Below are positions 37,721 through 47,081 of a stretch of DNA of 64,000 bases, one piece after another; positions within the stretch are counted from its first letter, which is position 1, and each line of letters starts with the position of its first letter. The notes beneath the pieces were generated by a model. The model had not been told where the DNA came from. It ran no database searches and saw only the letters and a list, made by a program, of their open reading frames with translations. The translations under genes were made by a program, and so were the position numbers. This stretch comes from Roseburia sp. AF12-17LB (GTDB taxonomy: Bacteria > Bacillota > Clostridia > Lachnospirales > Lachnospiraceae). The stretch spans positions 1-64,000 of the forward strand of contig NZ_QUHR01000009.1 of assembly GCF_003479605.1 (NCBI RefSeq), written 5' to 3'.

Positions 37721-38011
37721 ATGAAGAAGAGCAAACCGAAGACCATGGGGAAAAATATTGACCGGGATGTGGAATTATGCAGAACTACCAATGCCAGAGT
37801 CAGCAGTCAGATGATGCGGACACTGGTAAGCCATGAGATTCCGTTTACACAGAACTGGGTGAGAGTTCCATTTTATAAGAGAGTTGCTTATAATGGGGCG
37901 AAGGAAGTCTGCGTTATCAGCACACATTATAACCAGTATCAGCGGGCGAGAAGAGTATTAGACCATATGGAAGTGGTATATCGGGAACGCATGATTTTGC
38001 ATGCGGTATAA
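37721..38011 (+). CDS. Hypothetical 96-residue protein in the XRE operon
   Basis: I do not recognise this gene with confidence. The protein is basic and soluble, with no signal peptide. The stretch from LVSHEIPFTQN to YQRARRVLDHM faintly recalls DUF2007-type small proteins, in which a beta-alpha unit ends in a residue pair near RA. An AAGGAGA site precedes it, and it lies between the XRE gene and another unknown gene with short gaps, so all three are probably cotranscribed and functionally linked. Confidence 0.6.
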   Translation: MKKSKPKTMGKNIDRDVELCRTTNARVSSQMMRTLVSHEIPFTQNWVRVPFYKRVAYNGAKEVCVISTHYNQYQRARRVLDHMEVVYRERMILHAV

Positions 38012-38028
38012 GACAGGAGGAAAAAGAG

Positions 38029-38427
38029 ATGGAGAGCTTAACAAAGCAGTTTCCGGATAAGGAGACATTTGACAAATTCTTTGTAGAGAATTTCAAGACC
38101 ATGACTTACGAAGATGTAAAAGAAGGCTTAGAGGAATTAGTCAAGGCAGAAGGATTAAATATATTTCAGGATGATTATGTGAAAAATGTACGGAAAGAGG
38201 ATTTTAAAGAGCATCTTTCCAAGGGCGCACGATTTGAATTTGAAAATGCCATGACAGAAGCATTTTACGATAAGAATCCGGAAGTATATGAGGCGGCATT
38301 TGGACTTTACGAAGAAGTACCAAAGCAGGCAATGGCAATTACTGAGACTTTTCACCGCACGTATCAGGAGATATATGAAGAAAGTTTAAATTGTATGTTT
38401 GATGCAGTGATAGCTCCGTTGTTATAA
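38029..38427 (+). CDS. Hypothetical 132-residue protein in the XRE operon
   Basis: This acidic, largely helical protein (MESLTKQFPDKETFDKFF at the start) is not recognised. It has no signal peptide or obvious catalytic motif. An AGGAGGAAA site lies upstream, 17 bases after the preceding gene. A strong terminator follows, marking the end of the operon. Confidence 0.65.
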   Translation: MESLTKQFPDKETFDKFFVENFKTMTYEDVKEGLEELVKAEGLNIFQDDYVKNVRKEDFKEHLSKGARFEFENAMTEAFYDKNPEVYEAAFGLYEEVPKQAMAITETFHRTYQEIYEESLNCMFDAVIAPLL

Positions 38428-38456
38428 GAAAAAATTTTTCGGATATTTGAATGTAT

Positions 38457-38513
38457 AATCCACTTTTTTAGAATAGCAGATTCTGACTGTGATTCTAAGA
38501 AAGTGGATTTTTT
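38457..38513 (+). terminator. Intrinsic terminator of the XRE operon
   Basis: AATCCACTTTTTTAGAAT (38457-38474) pairs with 38491-38509 (GATTCTAAGAAAGTGGATT) and is followed by TTTT. Confidence 0.85.
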
Positions 38514-38654
38514 CGTTGTCAGGCATTCATAAGAAAATGCTGGTGGCAGGTTTTGTAGGTGTAATTTGGAAAGCGTACTTCCTGACTTTAGAAAAATTTA
38601 ATTTCAAAAAGTGAAAAGATTGTGCTACCATTACAATAAGCAGGTAACAGGTGG

Positions 38655-39155
38655 TTATGAAGGAGATAGATTTTGGTCTGAAAATATTACGGGATGCACA
38701 GAGGAATTATCTTTATTCGGTATGAAATGCCAATCGTTCTTAGAATGCGTGTTTTTCTTGTTTGTAAACTGTCTTTCCGGTTGCTTTGGCGGAATAGCTG
38801 CACTGTCCGTCGAAGGCAGATGCCACATAATGCCTGCAAGGGACACTGGGAATTTCGATATTATATGTAATCGCATCTGGCAACCGGCACAAATTCACAT
38901 CCTTGTTCAGTTGTGCCTCGCTGGTGCATCCGTGCACTAGCGTTGCCTGTTGCCAGACGAAATTCCAAGTGTCCCTAAACAGCCCTTATCAGGCATCTGT
39001 ATTTCGACGAACCGTGTAGCTCTTCTGACAAACATTGGAAAGACGGTTTTTATAACAACAAGGAAAACACGTATTTTAGAACCATGGCATTTCATAGCGG
39101 AAGATAATCCCCTGCGCATCAGCGTAATATAATTGGAACAAAGTTCGCTATCCCG
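38655..39155 (+). repeat. Family C giant palindromic element, copy 1
   Basis: This roughly 500-base imperfect inverted repeat fills most of the gene-free gap 38428-39202. Arm sequences pair over most of their length, for example ATGAAATGCC (left) with GGCATTTCAT (right) and CTGTCTTTCC with GGAAAGAC. At the centre GGCAAC and GTTGCC close a junction carrying two hairpins, GGCACAA/TTGTGCC and CGCTGGTGCA/TGCACTAGCG (38919-38942). A second copy in reverse orientation lies at 55262-55800. Small open frames inside are not credible genes. Outer limits are approximate. I see nothing clear in the bases between the preceding terminator and the element. Confidence 0.85.
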
Positions 39156-39202
39156 TTTGCACAATCACTTGAATAACCAGAATAAAAGGAGGAAGCTATC
39201 AA

Positions 39203-39904
39203 ATGGCATTTGTATCCTTTCAGAATGTAAGTAAAGTATATAAAACCGGAGAAGTTACGATAGAAGCATTACATGATGTGAATTTTGAAATAGAAAAGGG
39301 AGAATTCTGCGTTATCGTAGGAGCGTCCGGAGCAGGAAAGACAACAATATTAAATATATTGGGAGGAATGGATTATCTGACCACCGGAAAAGTATATCTG
39401 GATGGAGAAGAAGTCTCAGCATATAATAAGCGGCAGCTTACCAGTTACCGGAGATATGATGTGGGATTTGTATTTCAGTTTTATAATCTGGTGCAGAATC
39501 TTACAGCATTGGAAAATGTTGAACTTGCAGCACAGATTTGCAAGGAACCGTTAGATGCAGCAACAGTTTTAGATGAGGTGGGCTTAAGTGAACGGAAAGC
39601 CAATTTCCCTGCACAGCTATCCGGTGGAGAACAGCAGAGAGTGGCAATTGCAAGAGCACTGGCAAAGAATCCGAAGGTGCTGCTTTGTGATGAACCGACA
39701 GGCGCACTGGATTATAATACCGGAAAAGCCGTTTTAAAACTGCTGCAGAATACCTGCAGAAAACAGGGCAAAACAGTCATTGTAATTACACATAATCAGG
39801 CACTGACTGCAATGGCAGACCGTGTCATTACCGTAAAGAGCGGAACCATTCAAAAGATAGAGAAAAATGAACATATCGTGGATGTCGATGAGATTGAATG
39901 GTAG
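39203..39904 (+). CDS. ABC transporter ATP-binding protein, MacB/LolD type
   Basis: This 233-residue ATPase has Walker A GASGAGKT (40-47), Q loop FVFQFYNLV, signature LSGGEQQ and Walker [13 protein letters not shown]. The type pairs with FtsX-like permeases in mechanotransmission exporters for peptides, lipoproteins or antibiotics. It follows AAAGGAGGAAG and is 28 bases from the permease gene. Confidence 0.95.
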   Translation: MAFVSFQNVSKVYKTGEVTIEALHDVNFEIEKGEFCVIVGASGAGKTTILNILGGMDYLTTGKVYLDGEEVSAYNKRQLTSYRRYDVGFVFQFYNLVQNLTALENVELAAQICKEPLDAATVLDEVGLSERKANFPAQLSGGEQQRVAIARALAKNPKVLLCDEPTGALDYNTGKAVLKLLQNTCRKQGKTVIVITHNQALTAMADRVITVKSGTIQKIEKNEHIVDVDEIEW

Positions 39905-39932
39905 TCCATGTGGAAAAGAAAGGGTTTGAAAT

Positions 39933-42900
39933 ATGAAATCCATGATGAAGAGAAATACATTTCGTGAGATAAAGAAAAGCTTTGGAAGATATTTTGCTAT
40001 CCTTGCCATTATTGCACTGGGTGTTGCATTTTTTTCCGGCCTTAAGATTACCCAGTCGGTCATGGTGCATTCTGCGGATGTCTATTTAAAGGATTTGCAA
40101 TTCTATGATTATCGTCTGGTATCCACACTTGGCTTTACAGAAGAAAATGTAGAAGCACTGGCAGAAAAAGAAGATGTCCGGGCGGCAGAGGGTGCCATAT
40201 CGGCAGAGGTTCTTTATAAGGATGCCGGAGAAAATGAGCGCGTTATCAAGATGCATTCCATCACAGAGAAGGTCAATAAACTGAAGCTGGTTGCCGGAGA
40301 AATGCCGCAGTCCGCTGATGAATGTGTGGTAGATTCCGCGCTTTTTTCAGAAGATGCCATTGGAAGCAAGCTGGTTCTTTCGGAAAATAATACAACAGAT
40401 GATTTAGATAAATTTGCATACAAAGAATATACGATTACCGGACTGGTACAGTCACCGTGCTATATCCAGTTTGAACGTGGCAATACATCCATTGGAAATG
40501 GCAGAATCAGCGGATTTGCCTATATATTAAAAGATGGATTTGCAGTAGATTATGACACAGAAATCTATATTAAATTTGATGAAGATTATGACATCTATTC
40601 CGATGAGTATGATTCCTATATGGACGCAAAGGAAGCAGACTGGGAGGCCTATACAAAGGAACAGGCAGATATCCGTTATGAAAAGATTGTAAAAGACGCA
40701 CAGGACGAACTGGATGAGAAGAAGGAAGAGTTAGAGGAAAAGCGGGCAGAAGCGGAAGCGGAATTAGAATCGGCAAAGCAGCAGCTTACGGATGGAGAAA
40801 CAGAGATCTCCGATGGAAAAAATCAGATTGCTTCTGCAAAGACCGAGCTTTCTGCTAAAGCATCGGAGCTGCAGTCCGGGAAGGATGCATTGTCTTCTAA
40901 GGCGGCAGAATTAGAGAGCGCATCGCAGCAGATTTCCGGGCAGGAAAGTGCACTGGCAGCAAAAAAGGCAGAGTATGAGCAGGGATTGAATGCTTATTTG
41001 GCAGCAAAGCAGCAGGTGACAGATCAGAGAAACAGCCTTGAGACCGCAAAAGCACAGTTGACAGAAAATACTCCGGGCTATGAAGAGATGCTGGCACAGA
41101 TTGAGGCCGGTTTAACGGAGGTTGCCGGTGCAGAAGCAGAATTAAATGCAAAGAATGCGGAATTAGAAGCAGCCGCAGGTCAGCTTTCTTCTGCGGAAAG
41201 CCAGCTGGCAGCCGCAAAGCAGCAGATAGAAGATGGAAAAAATGCACTGGCAGCTGCCGAGGCAGAGCTTACGGATGGGGAGAAGCAGCTTGCGGCAGCA
41301 AAAGAACAGATAGAAGAAAAAGAAGATCAGCTTGAGGCTGCAGAAACAGAGCTGGCAGACGGCTTATTGCAGTATCAGGAGAATCAGAGTGAATTTGATG
41401 AGCAGATGCAGGATGCGGATGACCAGATAGCAGATGCACAGAGTAAGATAGATGAAATCGAGAAACCAGAGACTTATGTACTGGACCGGAATACCAATGT
41501 GGGTTATGTGTGCCTGAAAAATGATTCCGGTGTAGTAAAAGGAATTGCCAATGTATTTCCGGTATTCTTCTTTCTGGTGGCAGCGTTAATCTGCATGACG
41601 ACCATGAATCGTATGGTAGAAGAACAGCGGACACAGATTGGAGTATTAAAGGCACTGGGTTTTAGTGAAGGAAAGATAATGGGAAAATATCTTTTCTATT
41701 CCGGCTCTGCAGCCATCAGCGGAACGTTAATCGGCTATGTGCTGGGAATCCATTTCTTCCCGTTAGTCATCATAACCGCCTATGGAATTGTCTATAAAAT
41801 GGGTGGGATTTATTATGTGTCTGACCTGCCACTGGCACTGGTTTCACTTACCGTTGCAGTACTTTGCTCCGTTGGGACGACCTGGCTGTCCTGCCATAAA
41901 GAGTTAAAAGAAGTGGCGGCAGATTTGATGCGGCCGAAAGCACCAAAAGCCGGAAAACGTGTATTCTTAGAGCATGTACCATTTATCTGGAAGAGACTTA
42001 AATTCTTGCAGAAGGTATCCGTAAGAAATATTGTCCGCTATAAGAAGCGTTTCTTTATGATGGTAATCGGAATCAGCGGCTGTACGGCATTGTTGGTGAT
42101 GGGCTTTGGTGTAAGGGATTCTGTAGTGGCAGTGGCAGACCAGCAGTATGAAGAAATCCAGCTTTACGACATTGGAGTTACATTAAAAGATGGAAAGATG
42201 CCGGGAGAGGCTGACCTTAAATCTTTAGATTCTGTATTGGAAAAGGAAAATGCAGCAGGCATGTATGCCATGGAAAAGACCATTGACCTGGTGACAGATA
42301 AAGGAACTAAGTCGATTCATATGGTGGCAGTGGAAAATCCGGATGAAGTAGGAGACTTTATTTCGCTGCATACAAAGAAACAGGAGCCGATTGCTTATCC
42401 AAAAGAAGAAGAAGCAGTACTTTCAAAGAAAGTAGCAGAAACCTATGCAGTCAAAAAAGGCGATACGATTCTGCTGCGTGACAGTGACAACAATGAGATG
42501 CACTTAAAAGTCACCGGAATCTGTGAGAATCATATTTATAATTATGTATACATTGCACCGGAATCCTATGAAAAACAGATTGGGGATGTGGTATTTAAAA
42601 ACGTGTATGTGAGACTGCCGGATGCGTCAGATATTCATGAAGTGAGTGCGGCACTGATGAAAGCAGATGGTGTGACGGCAGTAACCGTTAATTCCGATAT
42701 GTTAAGCCGGATTTCACAGATGATGTCCTGTATGAATTATATTGTCATTATCATTATTATCTGTGCCGGAGCACTGGCATTTATCGTATTATATAATCTT
42801 AATAATATCAATATTACGGAACGGGTGAGGGAGATAGCTACCATTAAAGTATTGGGCTTCTATCCAAAGGAAACGGCATCTTATGTGTTTCGGGAGAATA

Positions 42901-43133
42901 TGGTCTTAACTGCTATCGGCTGCGGACTGGGACTGATTTTAGGAAAATGGTTCCATCGTTTTGTAATGGGTGAGATACAGATTGATATGGTATCCTTTAA
43001 TGTACAGATTAATGCAGTAAGTTATCTCTTTAGTGTTTTGCTGACGATGGGCTTTGCATGGATTGTAAACTGTATGATGACAGGCAAATTAGAACGTATC
43101 AACATGGCAGAATCCTTAAAATCAATAGACTAA
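39933..43133 (+). CDS. FtsX-like ABC permease with long extracytoplasmic coiled coil
   Basis: This 1066-residue membrane protein has an N-terminal membrane segment (about 20-40), an extracytoplasmic region, an Ala/Glu/Lys/Gln-rich coiled coil (about 243-513) and two FtsX-like membrane blocks of three to four segments (about 535-660 and 940-1060), separated by a second extracytoplasmic domain. The coiled coil is about 270 residues of near-uniform heptads. Similar Firmicute proteins pair with LolD-type ATPases in cell-surface complexes. The substrate is unknown. Its end overlaps the convergent flippase gene by four bases. Confidence 0.9.
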   Translation: MKSMMKRNTFREIKKSFGRYFAILAIIALGVAFFSGLKITQSVMVHSADVYLKDLQFYDYRLVSTLGFTEENVEALAEKEDVRAAEGAISAEVLYKDAGENERVIKMHSITEKVNKLKLVAGEMPQSADECVVDSALFSEDAIGSKLVLSENNTTDDLDKFAYKEYTITGLVQSPCYIQFERGNTSIGNGRISGFAYILKDGFAVDYDTEIYIKFDEDYDIYSDEYDSYMDAKEADWEAYTKEQADIRYEKIVKDAQDELDEKKEELEEKRAEAEAELESAKQQLTDGETEISDGKNQIASAKTELSAKASELQSGKDALSSKAAELESASQQISGQESALAAKKAEYEQGLNAYLAAKQQVTDQRNSLETAKAQLTENTPGYEEMLAQIEAGLTEVAGAEAELNAKNAELEAAAGQLSSAESQLAAAKQQIEDGKNALAAAEAELTDGEKQLAAAKEQIEEKEDQLEAAETELADGLLQYQENQSEFDEQMQDADDQIADAQSKIDEIEKPETYVLDRNTNVGYVCLKNDSGVVKGIANVFPVFFFLVAALICMTTMNRMVEEQRTQIGVLKALGFSEGKIMGKYLFYSGSAAISGTLIGYVLGIHFFPLVIITAYGIVYKMGGIYYVSDLPLALVSLTVAVLCSVGTTWLSCHKELKEVAADLMRPKAPKAGKRVFLEHVPFIWKRLKFLQKVSVRNIVRYKKRFFMMVIGISGCTALLVMGFGVRDSVVAVADQQYEEIQLYDIGVTLKDGKMPGEADLKSLDSVLEKENAAGMYAMEKTIDLVTDKGTKSIHMVAVENPDEVGDFISLHTKKQEPIAYPKEEEAVLSKKVAETYAVKKGDTILLRDSDNNEMHLKVTGICENHIYNYVYIAPESYEKQIGDVVFKNVYVRLPDASDIHEVSAALMKADGVTAVTVNSDMLSRISQMMSCMNYIVIIIIICAGALAFIVLYNLNNINITERVREIATIKVLGFYPKETASYVFRENMVLTAIGCGLGLILGKWFHRFVMGEIQIDMVSFNVQINAVSYLFSVLLTMGFAWIVNCMMTGKLERINMAESLKSID

Positions 43134-44452
43134 AGCAGACTGTTTTTTTGCAATTTTTTTCTGGCAAACCGAAGGAGCGCAAGAAAGGATAAAAAAGTAG
43201 TCAGCAGTTCGCCTGCAAGCATGCCATAGAGGTAGCAGCGGATGCCATATGTTGGAATCAGTGCATAGATAAAGAAAATGCGTAAAGTGCAGCCGCTCAT
43301 ATTAATGTAGAACGCACGCCCCGGTTTCCCTAGACCGTGAAGAACGGAAGTAAGGGTGGTGGACAGATAGAGGAAAGGGCAGATCCAGCTTAATATGAGT
43401 ATGAAACTGCCGGCTAATGTGTTCTGGAAAACGAATTGTCCAATCCATTTCCCAGTCAGAAGAAAACCGAAGGTACAGGAAAAGCCAAGAAGCAGACAAT
43501 AAAACACCGTTTTTTTAATAGTACGGCGGATTAAGTGAAAATCCTTTCTTGCATAGGCTTCTGAAATAGCAGGCATCAGCAGCACCGAGACAGAATTTAC
43601 AAGGACATTGGGAAAAAGAATCATTGGCATTGCCATTCCGGTAAAAATGCCGAAGACGCTCAAGGCATCCTGATTGCTGTAGCCATATTTTTTTAAGCAG
43701 ATGGGAATCAGAATGGCTTCGATACTGGAAAATAAGTGATATGTTACATGATTGGCGGTAAGGGGCAGTGCAAAGAGGGAAAGCTCCTTAAAAATTCTTT
43801 TCATATGCCTGCTGCACTTTTTGAAATGAAGGCAGCTTACGGAAAAGAGTGAAGAAGCCAGTTCACCGCAGACAATACCCCAGACAGCAATGGATGGCGT
43901 GATGGGATAACTTTTTTCCAGGCAGATAAGATAAAGTGTATAGACACTTAAGACCCGGACAACCTGCTCCATAAGCTGGCTTACGGATGGCACCAGAGTT
44001 TTCTTCTTCCCATAATAATAACCATTGATACAGGCATGGACACTGGCAGGAATCAGGCAGTAGGAAAGAATAACAAGGAGTGGAGCACAACGGGCTTCAT
44101 CTAAAATATGAATGGCAATAAAATCAGAATAAGAAATCAGAATAATAGTAAGTGAGAGTGCAATTCCCACAGAAAGAACCAGGCCGGCATAGAGGTAACT
44201 CATGCCGGTATTTTTATGGTCGGCTGCAGCAACAAAGCGGGAGACAGCGGTCTGGATGCCGGAGGCACTGAAGGCAATACAGAGGGCAAAAACCGGAAAA
44301 ATAAGCTGATAAATTCCAAGACCTTCTGCACCAATTATGCGGGAGAGGAATATTCTATAGAAGAAACCGATTACTCTGCTGGAAAGTCCGGTCACAGTAA
44401 GCAGGAGAGTACCGGTAATCAGTGGATTTGAAATGGATTTCAACGGTTTCAA
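43130..44452 (-). CDS. SpoVB/MurJ-like polysaccharide flippase
   Basis: This 440-residue membrane protein with about twelve to fourteen segments belongs to the MVF/SpoVB branch of the MOP exporters, which flip lipid-linked cell-wall or spore-cortex precursors. The N-terminus shows NPLITGTLLLTVTGLSSRVIGFFYRIFLSRIIGAEGLG. I place the start at a TTG (44452) six bases after GGAGG; ATG starts upstream would add about 130 residues unlike the family and run across the promoter and start of the divergent cysteine desulfurase gene. Roles in sporulation or wall synthesis are equally possible. Confidence 0.83.
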   Translation of the reverse strand: MKPLKSISNPLITGTLLLTVTGLSSRVIGFFYRIFLSRIIGAEGLGIYQLIFPVFALCIAFSASGIQTAVSRFVAAADHKNTGMSYLYAGLVLSVGIALSLTIILISYSDFIAIHILDEARCAPLLVILSYCLIPASVHACINGYYYGKKKTLVPSVSQLMEQVVRVLSVYTLYLICLEKSYPITPSIAVWGIVCGELASSLFSVSCLHFKKCSRHMKRIFKELSLFALPLTANHVTYHLFSSIEAILIPICLKKYGYSNQDALSVFGIFTGMAMPMILFPNVLVNSVSVLLMPAISEAYARKDFHLIRRTIKKTVFYCLLLGFSCTFGFLLTGKWIGQFVFQNTLAGSFILILSWICPFLYLSTTLTSVLHGLGKPGRAFYINMSGCTLRIFFIYALIPTYGIRCYLYGMLAGELLTTFLSFLALLRFARKKLQKNSLL

Positions 44453-44536
44453 TTGGAGCCTCCATGAAAAACCAGATTTGTCAAAAGTATATGATAAATC
44501 AGAGGCAGAAAGAACTATTCTCAGAGGGAAAGAAGC

Positions 44537-45703
44537 ATGAAGAAAATGATTTATCTTGATAATGCAGCAACAACACCGACAGCACCGGAAGTAATCGAAG
44601 CAATGCTGCCCTTTTATGAGCGTCGTTATGGAAACCCATCTGCCCTGTATGATCTGGGGCAAAAAAGTCATGATGCCATAGAAGAAAGCCGGCAGATCAT
44701 TGCGCAGAGCATCGGGGCGCAGCCGGAGGAAATATATTTCACAGCCGGAGGAAGTGAATCTGATAACTGGGCATTGAAATGTACCGCAGAAAGTATGGTT
44801 ATGCGAGGCCGGCATATCATTACCACGAAAATAGAGCATCATGCTATTTTAAGAACCTGCGGATATCTGGAACAGAATGGTTATGAGATTACTTACCTTC
44901 CGGTAGATGACAAGGGAACGGTTTCCTTGGAGCAGGTGCGGCGGGCAATCCGGCCGGATACCATATTGATTTCTGTTATGATGGCAAATAATGAAATTGG
45001 CACCATAGAACCTATAGCAAGAATCGGTATGCTTGCCAGGAGATATGGAATCTGTTTTCATACGGATGCCGTACAGGCATATGGACATATTCCCATTGAT
45101 GTCAACAGAATGAATATTGATATGATGAGTGCCAGCGCACATAAATTCAACGGACCTAAGGGAACCGGATTTTTATATGTGCGAAAGAAAAAGAGGATAC
45201 CTCCTTTTATCCATGGAGGAGGCCAGGAAAGCGGTGTCCGGGCGGGAACTGAGAATGTGCCGGGAATTGTAGGCATGGGAAAAGCGGCAGCCATGGCGAT
45301 GGAAAGCTTAAAAGAGCGGATGGAAATCGAGACAAGGATGCGGGATTACTTGATTTATTCAGTATTAAAGCAGGTGCCGAAGGTAAGGCTGAATGGGGAA
45401 TGGAACAACCGCCTTCCGAATAATGTGGACTTTTGTTTTGATGAGTTAGAAGGTGGGAATCTTTTGGTTATGCTGGATATGGATGGAATCTGTGCATCGG
45501 CAGGTTCAGCGTGTTCTTCCGGAGAACATGAGCCATCCCATGTGTTAACAGCCATCGGTGTACCGCCGGAAATTGCAAGGGGAGCATTGCGGCTTACTTT
45601 AAATGAAAAAATTACGGCAGAGCAGATTGATTATGTGACTGCCTGCATCAAAAAGAATGTCACAATCCTAAGGGGACAGAAGGAAACCGTAAAATTCACT
45701 TGA
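44537..45703 (+). CDS. Cysteine desulfurase, IscS/NifS family
   Basis: This 388-residue PLP enzyme takes sulfur from cysteine as a persulfide. The PLP lysine lies in SASAHKFNGPKG, with the conserved HTDAVQ upstream. The active Cys lies in SAGSACSSGEHEPSHVL. Immediately downstream is mnmA, so its likely main job is to supply sulfur for tRNA 2-thiouridine, although it may also serve iron-sulfur assembly. The SUF locus at 61.2 kb has no desulfurase within the window. A GAGGGAAAG site precedes the start. Confidence 0.94.
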   Translation: MKKMIYLDNAATTPTAPEVIEAMLPFYERRYGNPSALYDLGQKSHDAIEESRQIIAQSIGAQPEEIYFTAGGSESDNWALKCTAESMVMRGRHIITTKIEHHAILRTCGYLEQNGYEITYLPVDDKGTVSLEQVRRAIRPDTILISVMMANNEIGTIEPIARIGMLARRYGICFHTDAVQAYGHIPIDVNRMNIDMMSASAHKFNGPKGTGFLYVRKKKRIPPFIHGGGQESGVRAGTENVPGIVGMGKAAAMAMESLKERMEIETRMRDYLIYSVLKQVPKVRLNGEWNNRLPNNVDFCFDELEGGNLLVMLDMDGICASAGSACSSGEHEPSHVLTAIGVPPEIARGALRLTLNEKITAEQIDYVTACIKKNVTILRGQKETVKFT

Positions 45704-45771
45704 CGGATGCTGACAGTGTGGGTAAACTGTGAGTGCAGCTAAAAATTTGCCTGTAGGATAGGATTAAATAT

Positions 45772-46851
45772 ATGAAGGAAAAAGTAGTAGTTGGAATGTC
45801 CGGCGGAGTGGATTCTTCCGTTGCGGCATATCTTTTAAAGGAACAGGGCTATGATGTGATTGGTGTAACCATGCAGATCTGGCAGGATGAGGAAGAGACA
45901 CAGCAGCAGGAAAATGGCGGCTGCTGTGGCCTAAGTGCCGTGGATGATGCCAGAAGAGTGGCTGACCGGTTGGAAATACCATATTATGTGATGAACTTTA
46001 AGCAGGAATTTAAACAGTATGTAATGGATTATTTTGTGGCAGAATATTTGGCAGGAAGAACGCCGAATCCATGTATTGCCTGTAACCGTTATGTGAAATG
46101 GGAGTCACTTCTTGCCAGAAGCTTAAGCATCGGAGCAGATTATATTGCAACCGGACATTATGCAAGAATTGCAAAATGTGACAACGGACGTTTCGCAGTG
46201 GCAAAATCTGTAACAGCAGCCAAGGATCAGACCTATGCATTATATAACCTGACACAGGAGCAGTTATCCCATACATTGATGCCGGTAGGTGCTTATCATA
46301 AAGATGAAATCCGCAAAATCGCAGAAGAGGTGGGACTTCCGGTGGCTCATAAGAGAGACAGCCAGGAAATCTGCTTTATCCCGGATAATGACTATGCAGG
46401 TTTTATTGACCGTGAGGTTGGAGATGCAGTTCCGGGAGAGGGAAACTTTGTGACAAAAGATGGTGAAATTATCGGACGGCACAAAGGAATTACCCACTAT
46501 ACCGTAGGACAGCGCCGTGGCTTGAATATACCATATGGCAAACGGATTTTTGTAACAGAAATAAGACCGGAAACCAATGAAGTAGTGGTAGGTTCGCCAG
46601 AGGATGTATTTACGGATACACTGGTTGCAGACCATGTCAATTATATGGGACTTACCGATTTTGATGGCAGACGTCTCTTAGGTAAAATCCGTTATGGACA
46701 TGCAGGAGCCATGTGTACCGTGGAAAATATCGGAGAGGGCAGGATCCGCTGTCATTTTGAAGAACCGGTCCGTGCTGTGACACCGGGTCAGGCGGTGGTA
46801 TTTTATGATGGGGATTTTGTCGCAGGTGGTGGAATTATCATAAGAAAATAG
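45772..46851 (+). CDS. mnmA: tRNA 2-thiouridylase MnmA
   Basis: This 359-residue enzyme thiolates U34 of tRNAs for Lys, Glu and Gln. The PP-loop GMSGGVDSSVAA is at the N-terminus. Catalytic cysteines lie in PNPCIACN and QEICFIPD, and GHYARI and THYTVGQRRGL are family marks. Length is standard. It follows the cysteine desulfurase by 68 bases on the same strand, a functional pairing common in Firmicutes. Confidence 0.97.
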   Translation: MKEKVVVGMSGGVDSSVAAYLLKEQGYDVIGVTMQIWQDEEETQQQENGGCCGLSAVDDARRVADRLEIPYYVMNFKQEFKQYVMDYFVAEYLAGRTPNPCIACNRYVKWESLLARSLSIGADYIATGHYARIAKCDNGRFAVAKSVTAAKDQTYALYNLTQEQLSHTLMPVGAYHKDEIRKIAEEVGLPVAHKRDSQEICFIPDNDYAGFIDREVGDAVPGEGNFVTKDGEIIGRHKGITHYTVGQRRGLNIPYGKRIFVTEIRPETNEVVVGSPEDVFTDTLVADHVNYMGLTDFDGRRLLGKIRYGHAGAMCTVENIGEGRIRCHFEEPVRAVTPGQAVVFYDGDFVAGGGIIIRK

Positions 46852-46971
46852 TGAATTGTGCACAAAAATAGAGTGATAAAATTATATATTATATACGAAG
46901 TTTACATTCCGGACTTGACGTTTCTGATAAAATATAGTACATTTGTAATGTAATAAGCAGGGACGCAAACC

Positions 46972-47058
46972 GGATTGTTACTAGAGATAGGCAAGACTGG
47001 ATTGCACTTTAAGATAATTGTTAGGTCGGATTATTTAGAGTGTAATGCAGCTTTTTTT
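46972..47058 (+). promoter_or_regulatory. RAT antiterminator site and terminator upstream of licT
   Basis: GGATTGTTACTAG...GGCAAGACTGG (46972-47000) matches the ribonucleic antiterminator that LicT/BglG proteins bind. It overlaps the 5-prime side of a terminator whose stem pairs ATTGCACT (47001-47008) with AGTGTAAT (47039-47046), extended by CTG/CAG and an A/T-rich inner part, ending in a run of seven T. Active LicT should stabilise the RAT and let transcription reach its own gene, a positive loop. Confidence 0.85.
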
Positions 47059-47081
47059 ATATCATAAACAGGTGAAACGTA

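Noticed and set aside
37468..38011. HigBA-type toxin-antitoxin assignment for the XRE gene and the next gene
   Set aside because: The second product does not show the RelE/HigB fold pattern, and in HigBA systems the toxin usually comes first; kept as an unknown operon.
38611..38940. Open reading frames on both strands inside repeat C1, for example a 109-codon plus-strand frame and smaller minus-strand frames
   Set aside because: They run across one arm of a palindrome, lack ribosome sites, and resemble frames in copy C2 only because the DNA repeats; structure, not coding, explains the similarity.
40660..41470. Apparent low-complexity tandem repeats in the permease gene
   Set aside because: They encode coiled-coil heptads with varied codons and are not a DNA satellite.
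44453..44842. N-terminal extension of about 130 residues on the SpoVB-like flippase
   Set aside because: It lies opposite the start of the cysteine desulfurase and reads as a shadow frame; a GGAGG-TTG start at 44452 fits the family.
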